Shown: positions 1 to 11,146, numbered from the stretch's first letter. The stretch is 64,000 nt of DNA from Cantharellus purpuraceus (GCA_025174535.1 JALBUN010000010.1:1674001-1738000); one strand, 5' to 3'. Notes: generated by a model from the letters alone, not told the origin. Numbers and translations: made by a program.

Positions 1-984
1 AGGTCTGTGCCTCCTGAGTATTGCTCAGGGGTCAGCATGGGCCATTTATGGCTTGGTTTGGCTAAGAGCCAAAGCTGAGCCATGACAACACTAGCCAAGG
101 TACTATATAGTTAGATTACATAGGTAATTGCTCATGTGTTTGCAACCCAACCTCCACCACCACGTCGGTGTTATTGCCCCCTTCGTGTCCCTTTTGCGCA
201 TTTTTTCAACACTGACATTCTGCCGTCGGGAAGAACATGAACTTCCAAAAACATTGAACTACTAACTGGAATCAATGGCATGGTGCCACGCTCGCCGCGG
301 CGCTTCCGTCCGCTTCGTTCACGCTAACATGGCTTCTCGTGTATTGTGACTATTTCAGCTCTTGAATGTGATCAGTGCACTCCTATTAGCTATCCTGCCA
401 GTTCACCACTATGCGAGAGTGATCATCGATCAATTTTCCTCTGATCATTATCTATAGCGGTATGGCGGATGAAGATGTTACTATGTGCTCTGATACCTTC
501 AAATAATCTTTGCGAGTGCTGCACCGTGTTATTTATATTCTCCACCGGTATAGTTTCATGCACTGTAGGTGCGTATACTCACGGGTCATACACTGCATAC
601 TAAGGCTCCTGGTGTACTTTCACATCACTCTAAGCACTAAATCTGATGTGATTCATACAGTCATAATTCTTGCCGTATACCCCGGAATGAACACTTGGTA
701 TAACTTGGGCAGGTTTGGTCAAGGTGGCCTGCACCTGAAATAACTTCAGCGGCCAGAGTAATCTTCCCTCCAAGTCGCAGTGTCTCTTCAAATTCTCTCG
801 GTGATTCGACCGCTGGCATTGTATATGGCTGTTCCTGTGATCGGAGCTGACCGACAACACACAAATGTATCAAAAATCAAGTACGTCCTACATTTCTCTG
901 CATATATTGGTACACGTTTACAGAACTATCCCAAGAAATTCACTTGTTCCTCGGCTCTTGTATTGTCTTCGGTGGCTGCTCGGC
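1..984. other. No supported gene
   Basis: Only short overlapping ORFs in several frames are present, with no recognisable domain and no convincing splice pattern. It is the downstream flank of the oxygenase gene that ends at 985. The first 120 bases could be the edge of a repeat, but nothing else in the window confirms it. Confidence 0.5.
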
Positions 985-2434
985 TCAGTCATACTGTACC
1001 TGAACTTTCAGGTCGTGGAATTGAAAATGACTCGGCTCGTTAACGCTCTCAATCGTCTTGCGATAATTGTACGCTTTGACGCGAGCTTGTAACCAGTCTG
1101 CCACAAAGAAACATGAGCATCTGGATACAGGATAAGATGAAGATCGGTGAAGCTTACCAACGCCATGGACAGGCTCCTTGGGTTTCTGGAGGTCTTCCTC
1201 CGTAAGCCAACCGAGGCGCTTGAGAAGCGGACTCTGGGCCGGCACCACTTCGGCATCGTCGCTGAGACGAAGGAAGTAGAGAAGCGCAAGACGATCGTTT
1301 TTGTCCTGGTCCGGAGGAGGACGGCGAACAGCATGGACAGTGGACTTGATGTAGCCTTTGGTGATCATGGACAAGGTGTCTGCCGCCTACACGATGATAA
1401 TCTCAGAACTTTCAGATCACCCTCAGAAAGGGGAGTACGGCGCACATTCACAGTGATACCGCCCGGGATAGATTTAACGTGCTTCCACTCGCCCTTGGAA
1501 GTGCGGATTTGGAGGCCAGATACCGTCTGTGTACCCGAGAAAACAAGGGTCATGCTTCCGAAGTCAGTATCTAGGCCAATAGTCAACAGCCTCTCCGACG
1601 GGTGGAGACACGGAGGTATACTCACGGCCAGGTCGGAACTTGCCCTCAATGGCCTTCCATTGTTCATCAGTACGAGGGTGGTAGATCTTCTACAGAATGA
1701 GAGAGATACAATCAGCTCCCTGGTATTTGAGAAGCAGCGAACAAAACCCACATAGCAGAGGTAATCGTCGCTCTTTTCGTCATAGTGGTGTAAGTTGACG
1801 AAATAATCCTCGGGCATTTCCAGCATTAGCGCGATGAGGATTAGCAACGGCTTCAAAACGCGCTCCCAGACCTGTCTCTGGAAACTTTCAATCTCGTCTT
1901 GGTATTTGATGAAGAACTTGTGAAGTGGGAAGCGGGGCCCTGAGGGGGTGAACTTTGAGATATCGAGCTGCTCAACAAAATGCAAAACGGAATCAGTCTT
2001 GGACAAAAGGAGGATAAAGTGGCGTACCGCTTCATGGTTTTCTTTGACATCAGTATCGGCGATGAAACGGACTGCCTCGCGATAGCCCAGGTAGCTGAAT
2101 TGCATCCCATTGATAAGGGTTCGGCTGTGGGTACATTGAAAACGCACCTCCCTGCTTCAAAGTCGCACGGGTATTCACGCTTCTCTTCAATTGGCAGTTT
2201 GAAGAATGCTTGGCCAAGAGCTAATTGACGTTTGATGACATCGTCGCTAATTCCGTGGCCAGTGACGACCCAGAAGCCGGTGTTCTGGGAAGCATCATCC
2301 AGCTGGCGAGCGAGACGCTTGCGTTCCTCAGCGGAGTCGTTGAACTTGGAGAGGTCGATGGTGACAAGGGGTGCATATTCAAGCTCATATTTGGTCGGCG
2401 GGGGTGGAATGTACGGGGGAATGTCGTCGGCCAT
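985..2434 (-). CDS. 2-oxoglutarate/Fe(II)-dependent oxygenase, isopenicillin-N-synthase-like
   Basis: Predicted non-heme iron oxygenase of the DIOX_N/2OG-FeII_Oxy type; substrate unknown, probably cytosolic. I read seven exons (2434-2148, 2094-2028, 1967-1752, 1689-1626, 1570-1446, 1386-1158, 1097-985), giving about 366 aa, a normal length for the family. The N-terminal part has the family's GFWVVTGHGI stretch. The iron-binding H-x-D (HTDFGS) is created by splicing, because the His codon is split C|AT across intron 4. Downstream come NAADTLSMITKGY, the second His (STVHAV) and the co-substrate Arg of NDRLALLYF. The last exon carries a typical tail (RVKAYNYRKT). Introns are 54-62 nt with GT...AG ends and all phases agree. 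The start is the first in-frame ATG, 65 bp below a TATA-like box. No disruption was seen. Plant and fungal members act in secondary metabolism, but nothing here fixes the reaction. Confidence 0.9.
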
Positions 2435-2498
2435 ATTCAGAAATAATGCTTGCGTCCAGAGGTCTGACTACGACAGGTATGAGGTACCGAAACGAGTG

Positions 2499-2505
2499 TT
2501 ATAAG
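2499..2505 (-). promoter_or_regulatory. TATA-like box of the oxygenase gene
   Basis: On the minus strand the sequence CTTATAAC lies about 65 bp upstream of the ATG at 2434. Spacing and sequence fit a fungal core promoter; no other element was identified. Confidence 0.4.
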
Positions 2506-3830
2506 GCGGGGCGTTTGCATACCTTTTACTGCACGTCGAGGGATGTTAGTTAGAAAGCTGGAGAAATGCCTGGAGGACCCATTGGTCTTTTATAAGTGAG
2601 CTCCTGGATATTTGCGAAGTGCGCTGCGCAAGAAGTTGGATGCTGCTTCCAAGACACCGCGGCGTTAGTGAGCCGACTACTTTGACAGACTTGAGACACA
2701 TTGGGCTAGGTATGGTAAAATAATTCACCAAGCCAAATGTTTGATGATGTTATGTGGATACAGTAGCTTCAAATTCCACGGCTGTGAGAAGTTTACTTGG
2801 CTTGTGTCAATGGCAACACACGTACTCTCGCCTTTCCCATGACAGGAATTTCGCTTAGTACAATCAGCGTTATGATCACGCAGTGGCACGAATACGGAGC
2901 TTATGCCAACGAGGGGCACCCCGTATTGACAGATGTACCCTACCCAAACTCTATCAATGCTTGAGGCAAATAGCACGTATCACTGTTGATCTTCCCTTTC
3001 TTCCTGGCATGTGCGAATATTATCCACGTTTTCAGCGTTCCGATCCCCGTCCTGTGATGTATTACTCATATATGGATATTTTCACGTTGTCTGCGTTCTG
3101 ATTTCCGTCCTGTGATGTATTACTCATATGCGAATATTATCCACGTTGTCAGCGTTCTGACTTCCAGACTGTGATGTATACCTCGACAAGAGTAAAAAGT
3201 GCAAAATCAGGAACTACAACTGTTCTGAGTGGTATATTTCTGCGACTACTTTGGTGGAACACTGTTCATGTTGAACCCGGAATCCATAGGACTCCATGCC
3301 GCACGTCCAACCCCATCATGTCGGGGAGAATATTTGAGCAAGCGTTTGTGCCCCGTGAAGACTGTGCGATTGGCAACGTGCGCAGTGACCGGTTGTCGCC
3401 AGTTGTTATCACCCAGTAAGATATGCGTTGTGTGACAGGGGGTGGACCATCAAGAACAGGTAGCCAATCGCTTGAAATTAGCCGCCTTGTCAGGGTGATC
3501 TAATATATAATCTAGCCGAGATATCTGATCAGAGATTGTAGGCATTCGCGCTTGCACAACAAAGTTCACCACGAACTGACTGACCATTGTCAAGCAAATG
3601 TTTGCAACTTGAAATTGAAAATATCTGGCGCATGAACCGTATGTTACTGTGTACTGTATATATCGCGGATGTACGAAAGCCAGGGGCATGAAAGAGTGAT
3701 AGTCGACGTGTTGAACGCGGAGGACAGAGGCTAACTTGTACGTACAGCTGAGTCATCACGTCATGTCGGAACTCAGACGTCCCTGATACCTAACTCCCAA
3801 CTGTTAAACACAGTAGTTAATATATATATA
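2506..3830. other. Intergenic stretch without a supported gene
   Basis: Apart from the tandem repeat at 3012-3179 I see no coding region here. Short ORFs around 3171-3435 and 3450-3759 have no recognisable domain, compete in several frames and lack a splice pattern. Confidence 0.5.
3012..3179. repeat. Three tandem copies of a 58-59 bp unit
   Basis: Units start near 3012, 3071 and 3129. Each contains a TATTwTcCACGTTkTC-like segment, GCGTTC(T/C)GA and ending TGTGATGTATtACTCATA. The copies are imperfect (roughly 80-90% alike by eye). The repeat is non-coding and lies in the 2435-3830 gap, which otherwise shows no gene. Confidence 0.75.
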
Positions 3831-3839
3831 TTTCAGTCT

Positions 3840-4024
3840 ACACAGGCTGGGATCGTGGAAGTGGTTGTGAGAACAAGTCCACGCATCTATACTAAACAGT
3901 CACATGCATGGGCTTCGTGGAAGTGGCTCATGAGAACAAGTCCACGAATCCCGTCCATTGCTCACTCAGCTAACCAAACCAACCCAAATCGATAGCTCAT
4001 ATCGCGTCATCATCCAAAACACCC
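3840..4024 (-). mobile_element. Copia LTR fragment with an internal duplication
   Basis: On the minus strand the purine tract CCAAGGGGGTG is followed at 4024 by TGTTTTGGATGATGAC, the expected layout of a polypurine tract and LTR start after a Copia RNase H. Within the LTR, about 40 bp are duplicated imperfectly (3849-3888 and 3910-3950, both containing GAGAACAAGTCCACG on the plus strand). The far end of the LTR is not defined. Confidence 0.5.
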
Positions 4025-4260
4025 CCTTGGCGCGGCGTGAGTGCATATAATAATCCCATCAATCTTCTGTGGCGCCCCATCGTCTCACGCGGAAGAGCTT
4101 TCGTCAAGATGTCTGCCGTCATGTTATTTGTGGGAATATATTTCACTTCTATCTCGCGTCCCGCGACTTGTTCTCGGAGCCAGAAGTAAAGAAGGTCGAG
4201 GTGTTTCATGCTGTAGAAGAGGGATTTGTTCCTCTTAGTCGATGATAGTAAGAGACAAAC
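4012..4260 (-). pseudogene. Ty1/Copia RNase H C-terminal relic
   Basis: The minus-strand reading gives KHLDLLYFWLREQV, then EVKYIPTNNMTADILTKALP and a short tail ending at a purine tract. This is the characteristic end of Copia polyproteins (RNase H tail, motif ADxLTK). There is no upstream RNase H, RT or integrase in frame. A second purine tract with an LTR-like GAGTGTCGACGG lies upstream at about 4360-4380, so the relic is rearranged or nested. It keeps more CpG than the large TE blocks. Confidence 0.75.
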
Positions 4261-4423
4261 GATCGACGTTCTTCCCCCTTTCCTCACTCCGCTCTCATTA
4301 TGATACAATATCACTACCAAGAAACCGGCTCTCTCAGAACAGCATACGGAGAGCCAACTCCGTCGACACTCCCCCCCAAAACAATGCTCGCCCCCGAGCA
4401 TAACGAAGCAAAAGCCCCTCACC

Positions 4424-4747
4424 TCAACGAGGCGCAATGAACGCGTGACGTAACGCGGCAGCCCTCTTCGGTCTCCCAACAAAAATTCCCTCTGGTTCAT
4501 CTGGTTCTTCCAACTCATTTGCCCCGCTGACGACGCCCTCTCTCCACTTCTCCCCTCCCTTCATGAAAATCACCAGCAAGTTTTCTGAGTTATCCTCCTC
4601 ATCTATTCCTAACACCCCTTCCAACTCATTCAAAAGTGCCTGGCTCTCCATCTTTCCAACATCCACCGGCTCGTCAGCTAACTGGAACTGTTTTGAACAG
4701 TGTCCATGGATCTTCCCCCTAGCAACCTCACACGCCATCATTTTCAC
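4424..4747 (-). other. Unrecognised ORF next to the Copia relic
   Basis: A 107-codon open frame with acidic stretches (LEGVLGIDEEDNSEN) and a basic end (GRPKRAAALRHAF). It lies just upstream of, and on the same strand as, the Copia RNase H relic. It could come from the acidic linker between Copia integrase and RT, or be unrelated. No domain is recognisable. Confidence 0.25.
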
Positions 4748-4749
4748 TA

Positions 4750-5240
4750 GGTATGAGTTCCTGATCCTTGATTTGATTATGAAATGTTATAATGTGAAGT
4801 AATCACCTTGCTGGTAGAAGTCGAATAGAAAATTGTTGAGGATAAGAGCTGATGGGGCGATACAATCTCGTTAGTTTAGCTTACATCCTGCTTGGTAATG
4901 GAGCGACGTGGTTTTTCCCCTACTGCGTCCCCCAAAACTTCAACAATCTCTTGGTCTCGAACTATCATCCGAGAGAAGTATTCCTCTATTACACAGGTCA
5001 TGTTGTAACTGTTTACAATAGAACGCGTTGTCGCCAACTTCAGCTGTCGGAGCTACCGGAGTTATCGGAGTTACACTTTCTTTGATGGGAAGCACATCAA
5101 CAAAGCTGATCTCAATTTTGAAAGACATATTGTAGCAGTAAGCAAGGCTCAGAGCTCTTTCTAAGATCCTTGCTCATATTCGGAAACAGATTCTATGTCT
5201 ATGACATAAAAGCCTTTGAAACTCTATAAATATGAACCTT
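4750..5240. other. No supported feature
   Basis: Between the Copia relic and the MFS pseudogene there are only short ORFs and no splice pattern or motif I can defend. Confidence 0.4.
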
Positions 5241-5965
5241 TCAATTTGTCTCCGTCTCCGTCTTCTCCCGTTCCTCTGCCAGCTCACGCCATCTTGCGCC
5301 TTTCGCGATTGTAAGCAAAATCAATAATGACGCCACCACCATGAGGCCCGCCCATAGCGTGTACAGTCCTCCATCTCCCAGGGCATCCTAGGAAACCCAT
5401 CATCAGCATCATTAGTTACGCAGCCAGACGCGTGATATATAGAAAGAGGAGGTGAGTCAAAATCATACCTGAAGCGGCACTGCAACCTCGGCAGCGATGA
5501 AGGCCCCTATGCCTCTGAAAAAACTGTTCATCGCCACGGCAGTTGAGGACCTCCCAGTGTTCGCATCTACGATATACGCGAGTGTAAGAATATAAACAAC
5601 ATGACGTTCCATTGGCTGGCCTGCTGCAGTTCGTAATCGGCACAAGAGTACGCACCAATGCCAAACGAGAGTAGCACAAGCCCAATCACAAGGGAGTCAT
5701 GAAAGTACGGCGCAACCGCCAACGTCCGCACAGCCGTGTATGTGATACAAAACGTGAATCCATACAAAAGGCCTATTCATACATCAGAAAACGAACATGA
5801 GCCACGCCTCAACGTTGAGACGTGAATATATAAAAATAAATAATAACAGACCTGAAGAAAACAAAATCGTCACATTATTCAGTCGTCTCATCACGGAGGC
5901 CACTGGCCGAACGGGGATGATATCACCCAAGTTCAGGCGCACATCTGCCAGCGTCGGCTGGGGCT
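5241..5965 (-). pseudogene. DHA1-type MFS drug/H+ antiporter, truncated 3' part
   Basis: The minus strand encodes, across short introns, the piece around QPTLADVRLNLGDIIPV, the membrane segment GLLYGFTFCITYTAVRTLAVAP, HDSLVIGLVLLSFGIG, then YIVDANTGRSSTAVAMN with SFFRGIGAFIAAEVAVPLQ and a last membrane helix (GLYTLWAGLMVVASLLILLT), with a stop at 5241-5243. The YIVDANTGRSS region is typical of fungal Qdr/DHA1 proton antiporters of the plasma membrane. The gene is broken twice. The N-terminal half is missing because Gypsy copy 1 abuts at about 5966. Between SFGIG and the YIVDANTG region about 100 residues expected in the family are absent. The same family starts intact at 63051 on the other side of the TE blocks. 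Confidence 0.8.
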
Positions 5966-8333
5966 GGTCAGTCCAAGAGGTACTCCAACGTCTCCGAAAG
6001 CATGGCCTCTTCGCCCACGCTGACAAATGCAAATTCCGCTCCGACTTGGTCAAATACCTAGGCTATATCCTCTCCCCGGCAGGATTGACAATGTCTGATG
6101 ACAAAATCAAAGCCATACAGGAATGGCCGGAACCCCAGAAAGTCAAGGATGTACAGTCCTTCCTAGGGTTCACAAACTTCTACCGCTGCTTCATTCACGG
6201 CTACTCCGATATCACCGTTCCACTCACCTGACTCACCAGGAAGGGTATCCAATGGAATTTCACTGACGAATGTAGACAGAGCTTTGAGACCTTGAAAAAG
6301 GCCTTTACTTCTGCTCTGATACTGACTCATTGGGTTCCAGATGTTCCTATCCTATTAGAAACCGACGCCTCCAACTATGCACTTGCCGCAATCCTGTCCA
6401 TCATCTCTCCGGACGATGGACTTGTCCATCTGATCACTTTTCACTCGCGTACATTTATGCCCCCCCAACTGAACTATGACATCCATGACAAAGAGCTCCT
6501 TGCCATATATGAAGCCTTCCGGATATGGAGACACTACCTTGAAGGCCCCTCTGATGCGGTGGACGTCATAACTGACCACAAGAACTTGGAATACTTCTCC
6601 ACAATGAAACTACTCACCCGGAGACAAGTCTGATGGTCCAAATACCTATCTCAGTTCAATCTCATCATCTGTTTCCACCCAGGTCGACTTGGAGCAAAGC
6701 CCGACACTTTAACTGTGCGATGGAATGTCTACCCTAAAGAGGGGAGTAGCGACTATGCCACTGTAAACCCTCACAACTTTCATCCTGTGTTTACTAACGA
6801 GCAGCTGGCATCATCCCTACAAGCATCCACCCTCATGACTCCCACCCTCCAAGCTGTCACCATTATGGACATCAACCAACTCCGCTCCGACATCCGCTCA
6901 TCACTCCGATCCGATCCTGTTGCAGTTAAACACTTGGACAACCCTTCCGATCCGAAATGGTCACTTGACCCCAAAGGACACCTCCGACACAACAACCAGA
7001 TATATGTCCCCGACACCAACGGTCTCCGAGAGTTTTGCAGTATTATCATGATCACCCGATCTCGGGCCATTTCAGGCAAAATCACACACAAGGATTAATC
7101 CGACAGGACTACGTATGGCCAAAAATGCGAGAATACATTCAACACTACTGTAACTCCTGCACCACGTGTATGTGCTCAAAATCACAAAGGCACAAACCCT
7201 ACGGAACACTTAAGCAACTTCTGGTCCCGGAGCAACCATGGAACTCCATCTCCATGGATTTCATAGAGAAGCTCCCCCCATCGCTTGGATATGATACCAT
7301 ACTCATGATTGTCGACAGGTTCACCAAACAGTCACTATTCATTCCGACACATGACACCATCACCTCCGCTTCGCTAGCTAAATTATTCGTTCTCCATGTA
7401 TTCTCTAAACATGGAGTCCCATCACATGTCACGTCCGATTGGGGCTCAGAGTTCATGTCCTCCTTCTTCCGTACATTAGGAAAGGCTCTCGACATGAAGC
7501 TTCATTTCACCTCCGGATACCACCCTGAAGGAGATGGACAAACAGAACGAATGAATCAGTCCCTGGAACAATACCTCCGAATCTATTGTAACTATCAACA
7601 AGACAACTGGGCTGACCTGCTTCCAATAGCAGAGTTTGCCTACAACAATGTGCCGAACACAACTACTGGTGTCTCTCCATTCTTTGCTAATAAAGGCTAC
7701 CATCCAAACATCTCCGTCCACCCTGAGAAAGAACTTGCCTCCACCAAAGCCCGCCAATTCGTAACCGACCTTGATCAACTACACCAACATCTCTGAGAAA
7801 CCATCTCCGATGCCCAGAAACAATATCAAGTCTCCACAGACCGACACCGCATTCTGGCTCCAGACCTGCAAATCAGAGACAAAGTATTCGTTAAGGCCAA
7901 ACACTTCCAGACCACCCGTCCATCGAAGAAACTCTCCAAGAAATACTTAGGTCCTTATGAGGTCATTGCTCGCGCAGGCAGCAGGTCCTTCACCCTCCGC
8001 CTCCCGGACCACTTCCAAGCAGTTCATCCAGTTTTCCATATATCAATGCTCGAACCCGCTACTACGAACGAGATCTCTGGTCACACGCAACCTCCACCTC
8101 CCCCGATCACCATCGAAGGAGACAATGAATATGAGATCTCTGAGATCCTGGACTTGAAGATTGACCATCGATACAAGTGCAAGCTCCAGTACTTAGTCAA
8201 ATGGACTGGATACGAAGGCACTGATGAAGAGTCCTCATGGATCTCCGCATCTGAACTCGATCATGCATCCAAATCTGTCTCCGACTTTCACTCCGCTTAT
8301 CCAGACAAACCTGGCCCTCTTATGAATCTTTAA
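5966..8333 (+). mobile_element. Chromovirus Gypsy copy 1: 5'-truncated pol (RT end, RNase H, integrase, chromodomain)
   Basis: The reading frame starts inside the RT thumb (HGLFAHADKCKF, LGYILSPAGLTM, SFLGFTNFYR). It continues with Gypsy RNase H (LETDASNYALAA, HDKELLAIYEAF, DHKNLEYF), integrase with an HHCC finger (CNSCTTC) and DDE residues (SMDFIEKLP, TSDWGSEF, GQTERMNQSLE), the GPY/F module (KYLGPYEVIARAG) and a C-terminal chromodomain (YLVKWTGYEGTDEESSW, about 8190-8260). In-frame TGA codons near 6229, 6631 and 7794 and a frameshift near 7080 make it inactive. There is no gag, PR or 5' LTR; the left end abuts the MFS pseudogene. The pol stop at 8331 faces an antisense ORF that ends at 8485. 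Confidence 0.92.
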
Positions 8334-8484
8334 GTTCGATTACTAATGCTAATTCTATCATTTCGCATCATCATTTTATTACAAGTCACAAGGGAAATTA
8401 CAAGCCTGCCCAAAAAGCTCTGAAGGAATCACTCCAACTCATTTCTTTTCCACTCTGAAATTTATAATCATTTTTATTTTTATT

Positions 8485-10209
8485 TTATACATTGTGTTTC
8501 CTTTTTCCCTTCCCCTTATCTACCTCAGGCTCTGTCTCCAACTCATCATCACTCTCTACATCTGACACCCAATCTTTCTCATCCCCCATGTCTGAATCCT
8601 TGTCCAAAGGGGCCATGAACTTCTGCAACCGACGTAACTCGGCTGTCCGCCGACCCTCCAGAACCTCCTTCCGTTTCATCATCTTCACCAAGTCCACTAG
8701 CAACCCCTCCGTCTGCTGGAGGTGCTCCGACTGAAGGTTAACCAGCTGAATCAGCTGGCCCATGGTACTATTGGGTGCAGAGACGTGCCCCATACCTGCA
8801 CCGGTCGTTGCCCCTTCTGATCCAACACCGCTACCCCCAGCTGCCACAGCATGTGTCTCCGTCCACCGCTTTTTGGTCGGACGACCTTCCGACTCTTTCT
8901 CTGCCCCTCCTTGTACCACTAGTTGGGGCTTGACACTCCGACTCCAGGGATCAAACTTTCCATTGATCCTACACCCTCCTTTCCAACCCCGACAACGATC
9001 GCAGGACTGAAGGCGACGAGTTGGGCCGGTAGGCCACATGCACTCCATGCCTGCATCATGACACAAATCGCATGTTATGCTGGGCCCGCTGAATGGCTCC
9101 GTTGGAGCCAGAGCCTTGGGTGGTCCGCCCCTTCTCGCTGCGGCCTCCAAATGTTCCCTCTTTTCCTCCTTGTCCTGCTGTTCTGCTGCTGCCTTCTCCA
9201 TCTTGCGCTTGCAAAGCTGGATTGCCAATCTAGCGACACACAGCTCCTTCTTACGGGTCGCCAACACGCGACTCTCTGCCTTGCACCATATGACCCTCCG
9301 GTCCACCTCCCACTTCTCCGTATCAGCACTCAGGTACGCCTTCAATGAAAAGACCATGACGTCGAGATTCTTCTTGGTGGTAGCGGCATAGAGCTCCGCT
9401 CTTTTGCGAGCCTTGACCGCGGCTACCCAAGCCATCTCCTCATAACAATTTGAAGTTGGATCTGGCTCCACGTCCATCCCGATGTCCATACCCGCCTCAG
9501 GCTCCGCATTTGCATTGAGCTCCATGTTGGCATCCACCTCCACTCTCTCCACCTCCGCCGCTTCATCTTCCTCAGCCTCACCCAACCCAAATAATGGCCG
9601 TACCCACGGACATAACGGCGAGTCAACCGCAGTGACAGTTGTCAGGCGAGTTGTCTCCATCCGCATAATGGAGATGATGGTGACCTTGGGGGTCCCTGTC
9701 CGTATTGGCACACTTGGACTTCCTGGGTGGCTGGTTCCCCCTGCCCCGGTCACCTCCTCCTCTACCTCCATAGCGGCCTGTAGCTCGTGCACCTGCTCCT
9801 CCACTTCCTTCAGTCTCGCAGCCTCCATTGCGGCTGCAAGTTCCTTTACCCTACAAGCTCTCTCGGCCTTTGCCTCCTCCTCCTTCCATCTCTGTTCCGT
9901 CTCCACCGCCTCTTTCCACCTCTGCTCCTCCGCCTTCCGTCTCCGTTCCGCCTCCTCCTCCTCCTTGCGTCTCCGTTCCACCTCCTCCTCCTCCTCCTTG
10001 CGTCTCCGTTCCGCCTCCTCCTCCTCCTTGCGTCTCCGTTCCACCTCCTCCTCCTCCTCCTTGCATCTCCATTCCGCCTCCTCCTCCTTCCATCCCCGTT
10101 CTGCTTCCTCCTCCTCTTTCCGTTTCCGCTCCTCTTCCTCTTCCTTCTGTCAGGCCAAGAGCAACTGCTCAAGCTCAGCCACGCTCATGCTTGCCAAAGG
10201 GTTTGACAT
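8485..10209 (-). pseudogene. Antisense accessory gene of the chromovirus: coiled coil plus Zn2Cys6-like cluster
   Basis: A long ORF lies between pol and the element's 3' end, on the opposite strand. From the ATG at 10209 it reads about 575 codons, broken only by one in-frame TGA at 10152-10150, so it is nearly intact. Order: short N-terminus (MSVAELEQLLLA), about 100 residues of repetitive E/R/K coiled coil (ERRRKEEEE units), an acidic middle, a second charged helix, then six cysteines spaced C-x2-C-x6-C-x12-C-x2-C-x6-C (about 9065-8960). That spacing fits the fungal Zn(II)2Cys6 formula, but the usual basic residues between the first cysteines are missing (HDAGME). The C-terminus is acidic and ends in a basic KGKGKRKH. 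A homologous fragment lies in the same place in copy 2. Role unknown; a self-regulatory or chromatin-targeting factor is inference. Confidence 0.75.
9880..10140. repeat. Polypyrimidine/polypurine minisatellite coding for the coiled coil
   Basis: About 30-33 bp imperfect repeats of CCTCCTCC...TTGCGTCTCCGTTCC on the plus strand encode the (E)RRRKEEEE units of the antisense protein. The plus strand is almost all pyrimidine. Other frames of this stretch are open too (glycine-rich or proline-rich), but they are shadows. Confidence 0.8.
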
Positions 10210-10241
10210 CGTTGAGGATAAGACCTCAATCATGCCCCTCC

Positions 10242-10248
10242 TTTTATA
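10242..10248 (-). promoter_or_regulatory. TATA box for the antisense accessory gene
   Basis: The minus strand reads CATATAAAAGGAGGGG, a strong TATA-type sequence. It lies about 35 bp upstream of the ATG at 10209 and about 55 bp upstream of the next in-frame ATG at 10188. The ATG at 10233 is too close to the box to be used. The gene therefore seems to have its own core promoter. Confidence 0.55.
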
Positions 10249-10249
10249 T

Positions 10250-11146
10250 GTCTCCAGACCCCCACTCTCGGAGAAGCCAGAAGTTATTATATTACAAGCG
10301 CAGCAGGCTCTAATATTAATCAAACTCGGAGAAGAGGTTAATACAGAGTAACTGATTAGTAATTAACACACTACAAGCCCACTTGGAGCAGTAACTTGAA
10401 GTGTATTAATTGTTATTCATTGATCAAGAACCTTACACGTGTAATTGAGACTCTGAGGTTAGTCAAATTATCACGTATTGGGCTATTGGTTATAATCAAG
10501 AACCTTGCACGTTTAATTGAGACTCTGAGGTTAGTCAGGTTAATATGTACTAGGCTATTGATTGGTCAAGAATACTGCATGTTTAATTGAGACTCTGAGG
10601 TTAGTCAGGTTAACACGTACTTTGCTATTGATCGGTTGGTTCAATTGTGGGCATTTCAATAAATCAACAACACAGTCTATTAACTCACCTCTTTGAGATG
10701 GGATTAATATCCCTTGACTGTTGATTCTATCATGGATAAACATGTACAGTGAATATGCTTGTTCAGAAGGAAGTGTTCAAGTGCATATCTATCTTTTTAT
10801 GTTGAAGGGATTATTATTGGCTTTAATCCACTCAACCTGTGGTACTAAGGCACTAGGTTACTTCCCCCTTTGAAGTATCTGAACCCTTGAACGCCTGTCA
10901 ATCTTTGACTTTACATTGCATCAGCAGTAAAGCGTGAACTACACGTGACAAGCATAAATCTCTATTGCTTCACTTCCTGTGGCAACATTGATTGTGTTTG
11001 TTCGCCGGAGTATAATTTCTTAATTGGGTTCTCCATTAAAATAGTTTCAAGCTTATTGCTAGCCTTGAAAGGTCATACATCCTCAGGCTAAACTTAGATT
11101 GTGATTAACACCACAGTTTAGGTTGAAGTTCACAGTTCCAAAACAA
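10250..11146. other. LTR-like spacer ending in GTTCCAAAACA
   Basis: No coding sequence. The right end (11136-11146, GTTCCAAAACA) is the same as the end of family A LTRs, but the rest does not match them by eye and no left end was found. It may be a truncated LTR of a related family. It contains the tandem repeats at 10423-10636. Gypsy copy 2 starts immediately after it. Confidence 0.3.
10423..10636. repeat. Three tandem 70-72 bp repeats
   Basis: Units begin with (A/G)TCAAGAAYMCT near 10423, 10495 and 10565. Each contains TAATTGAGACTCTGAGGTTA and ends with a GGCTATTGRT-like segment. They lie upstream of the antisense gene's TATA box and could act as promoter or enhancer repeats, which is inference. 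Confidence 0.75.

Noticed and set aside
1571..1625. Apparent loss of the first iron-binding His in the oxygenase (unspliced reading gives LDTDFG)
   Set aside because: The stretch crosses an intron; splicing at 1625/1571 joins C|AT and restores HTDFG.
3012..3179. CRISPR-like array
   Set aside because: Units are contiguous tandem repeats without spacers, in a eukaryotic context.
9482..10351. Plus-strand Ser/Pro/Leu-rich ORFs and a minus-strand Gly-rich ORF over the purine-rich repeat
   Set aside because: They are frame shadows of the E/R/K coiled-coil repeat; only the minus-strand frame with the Cys cluster is conserved in copy 2.
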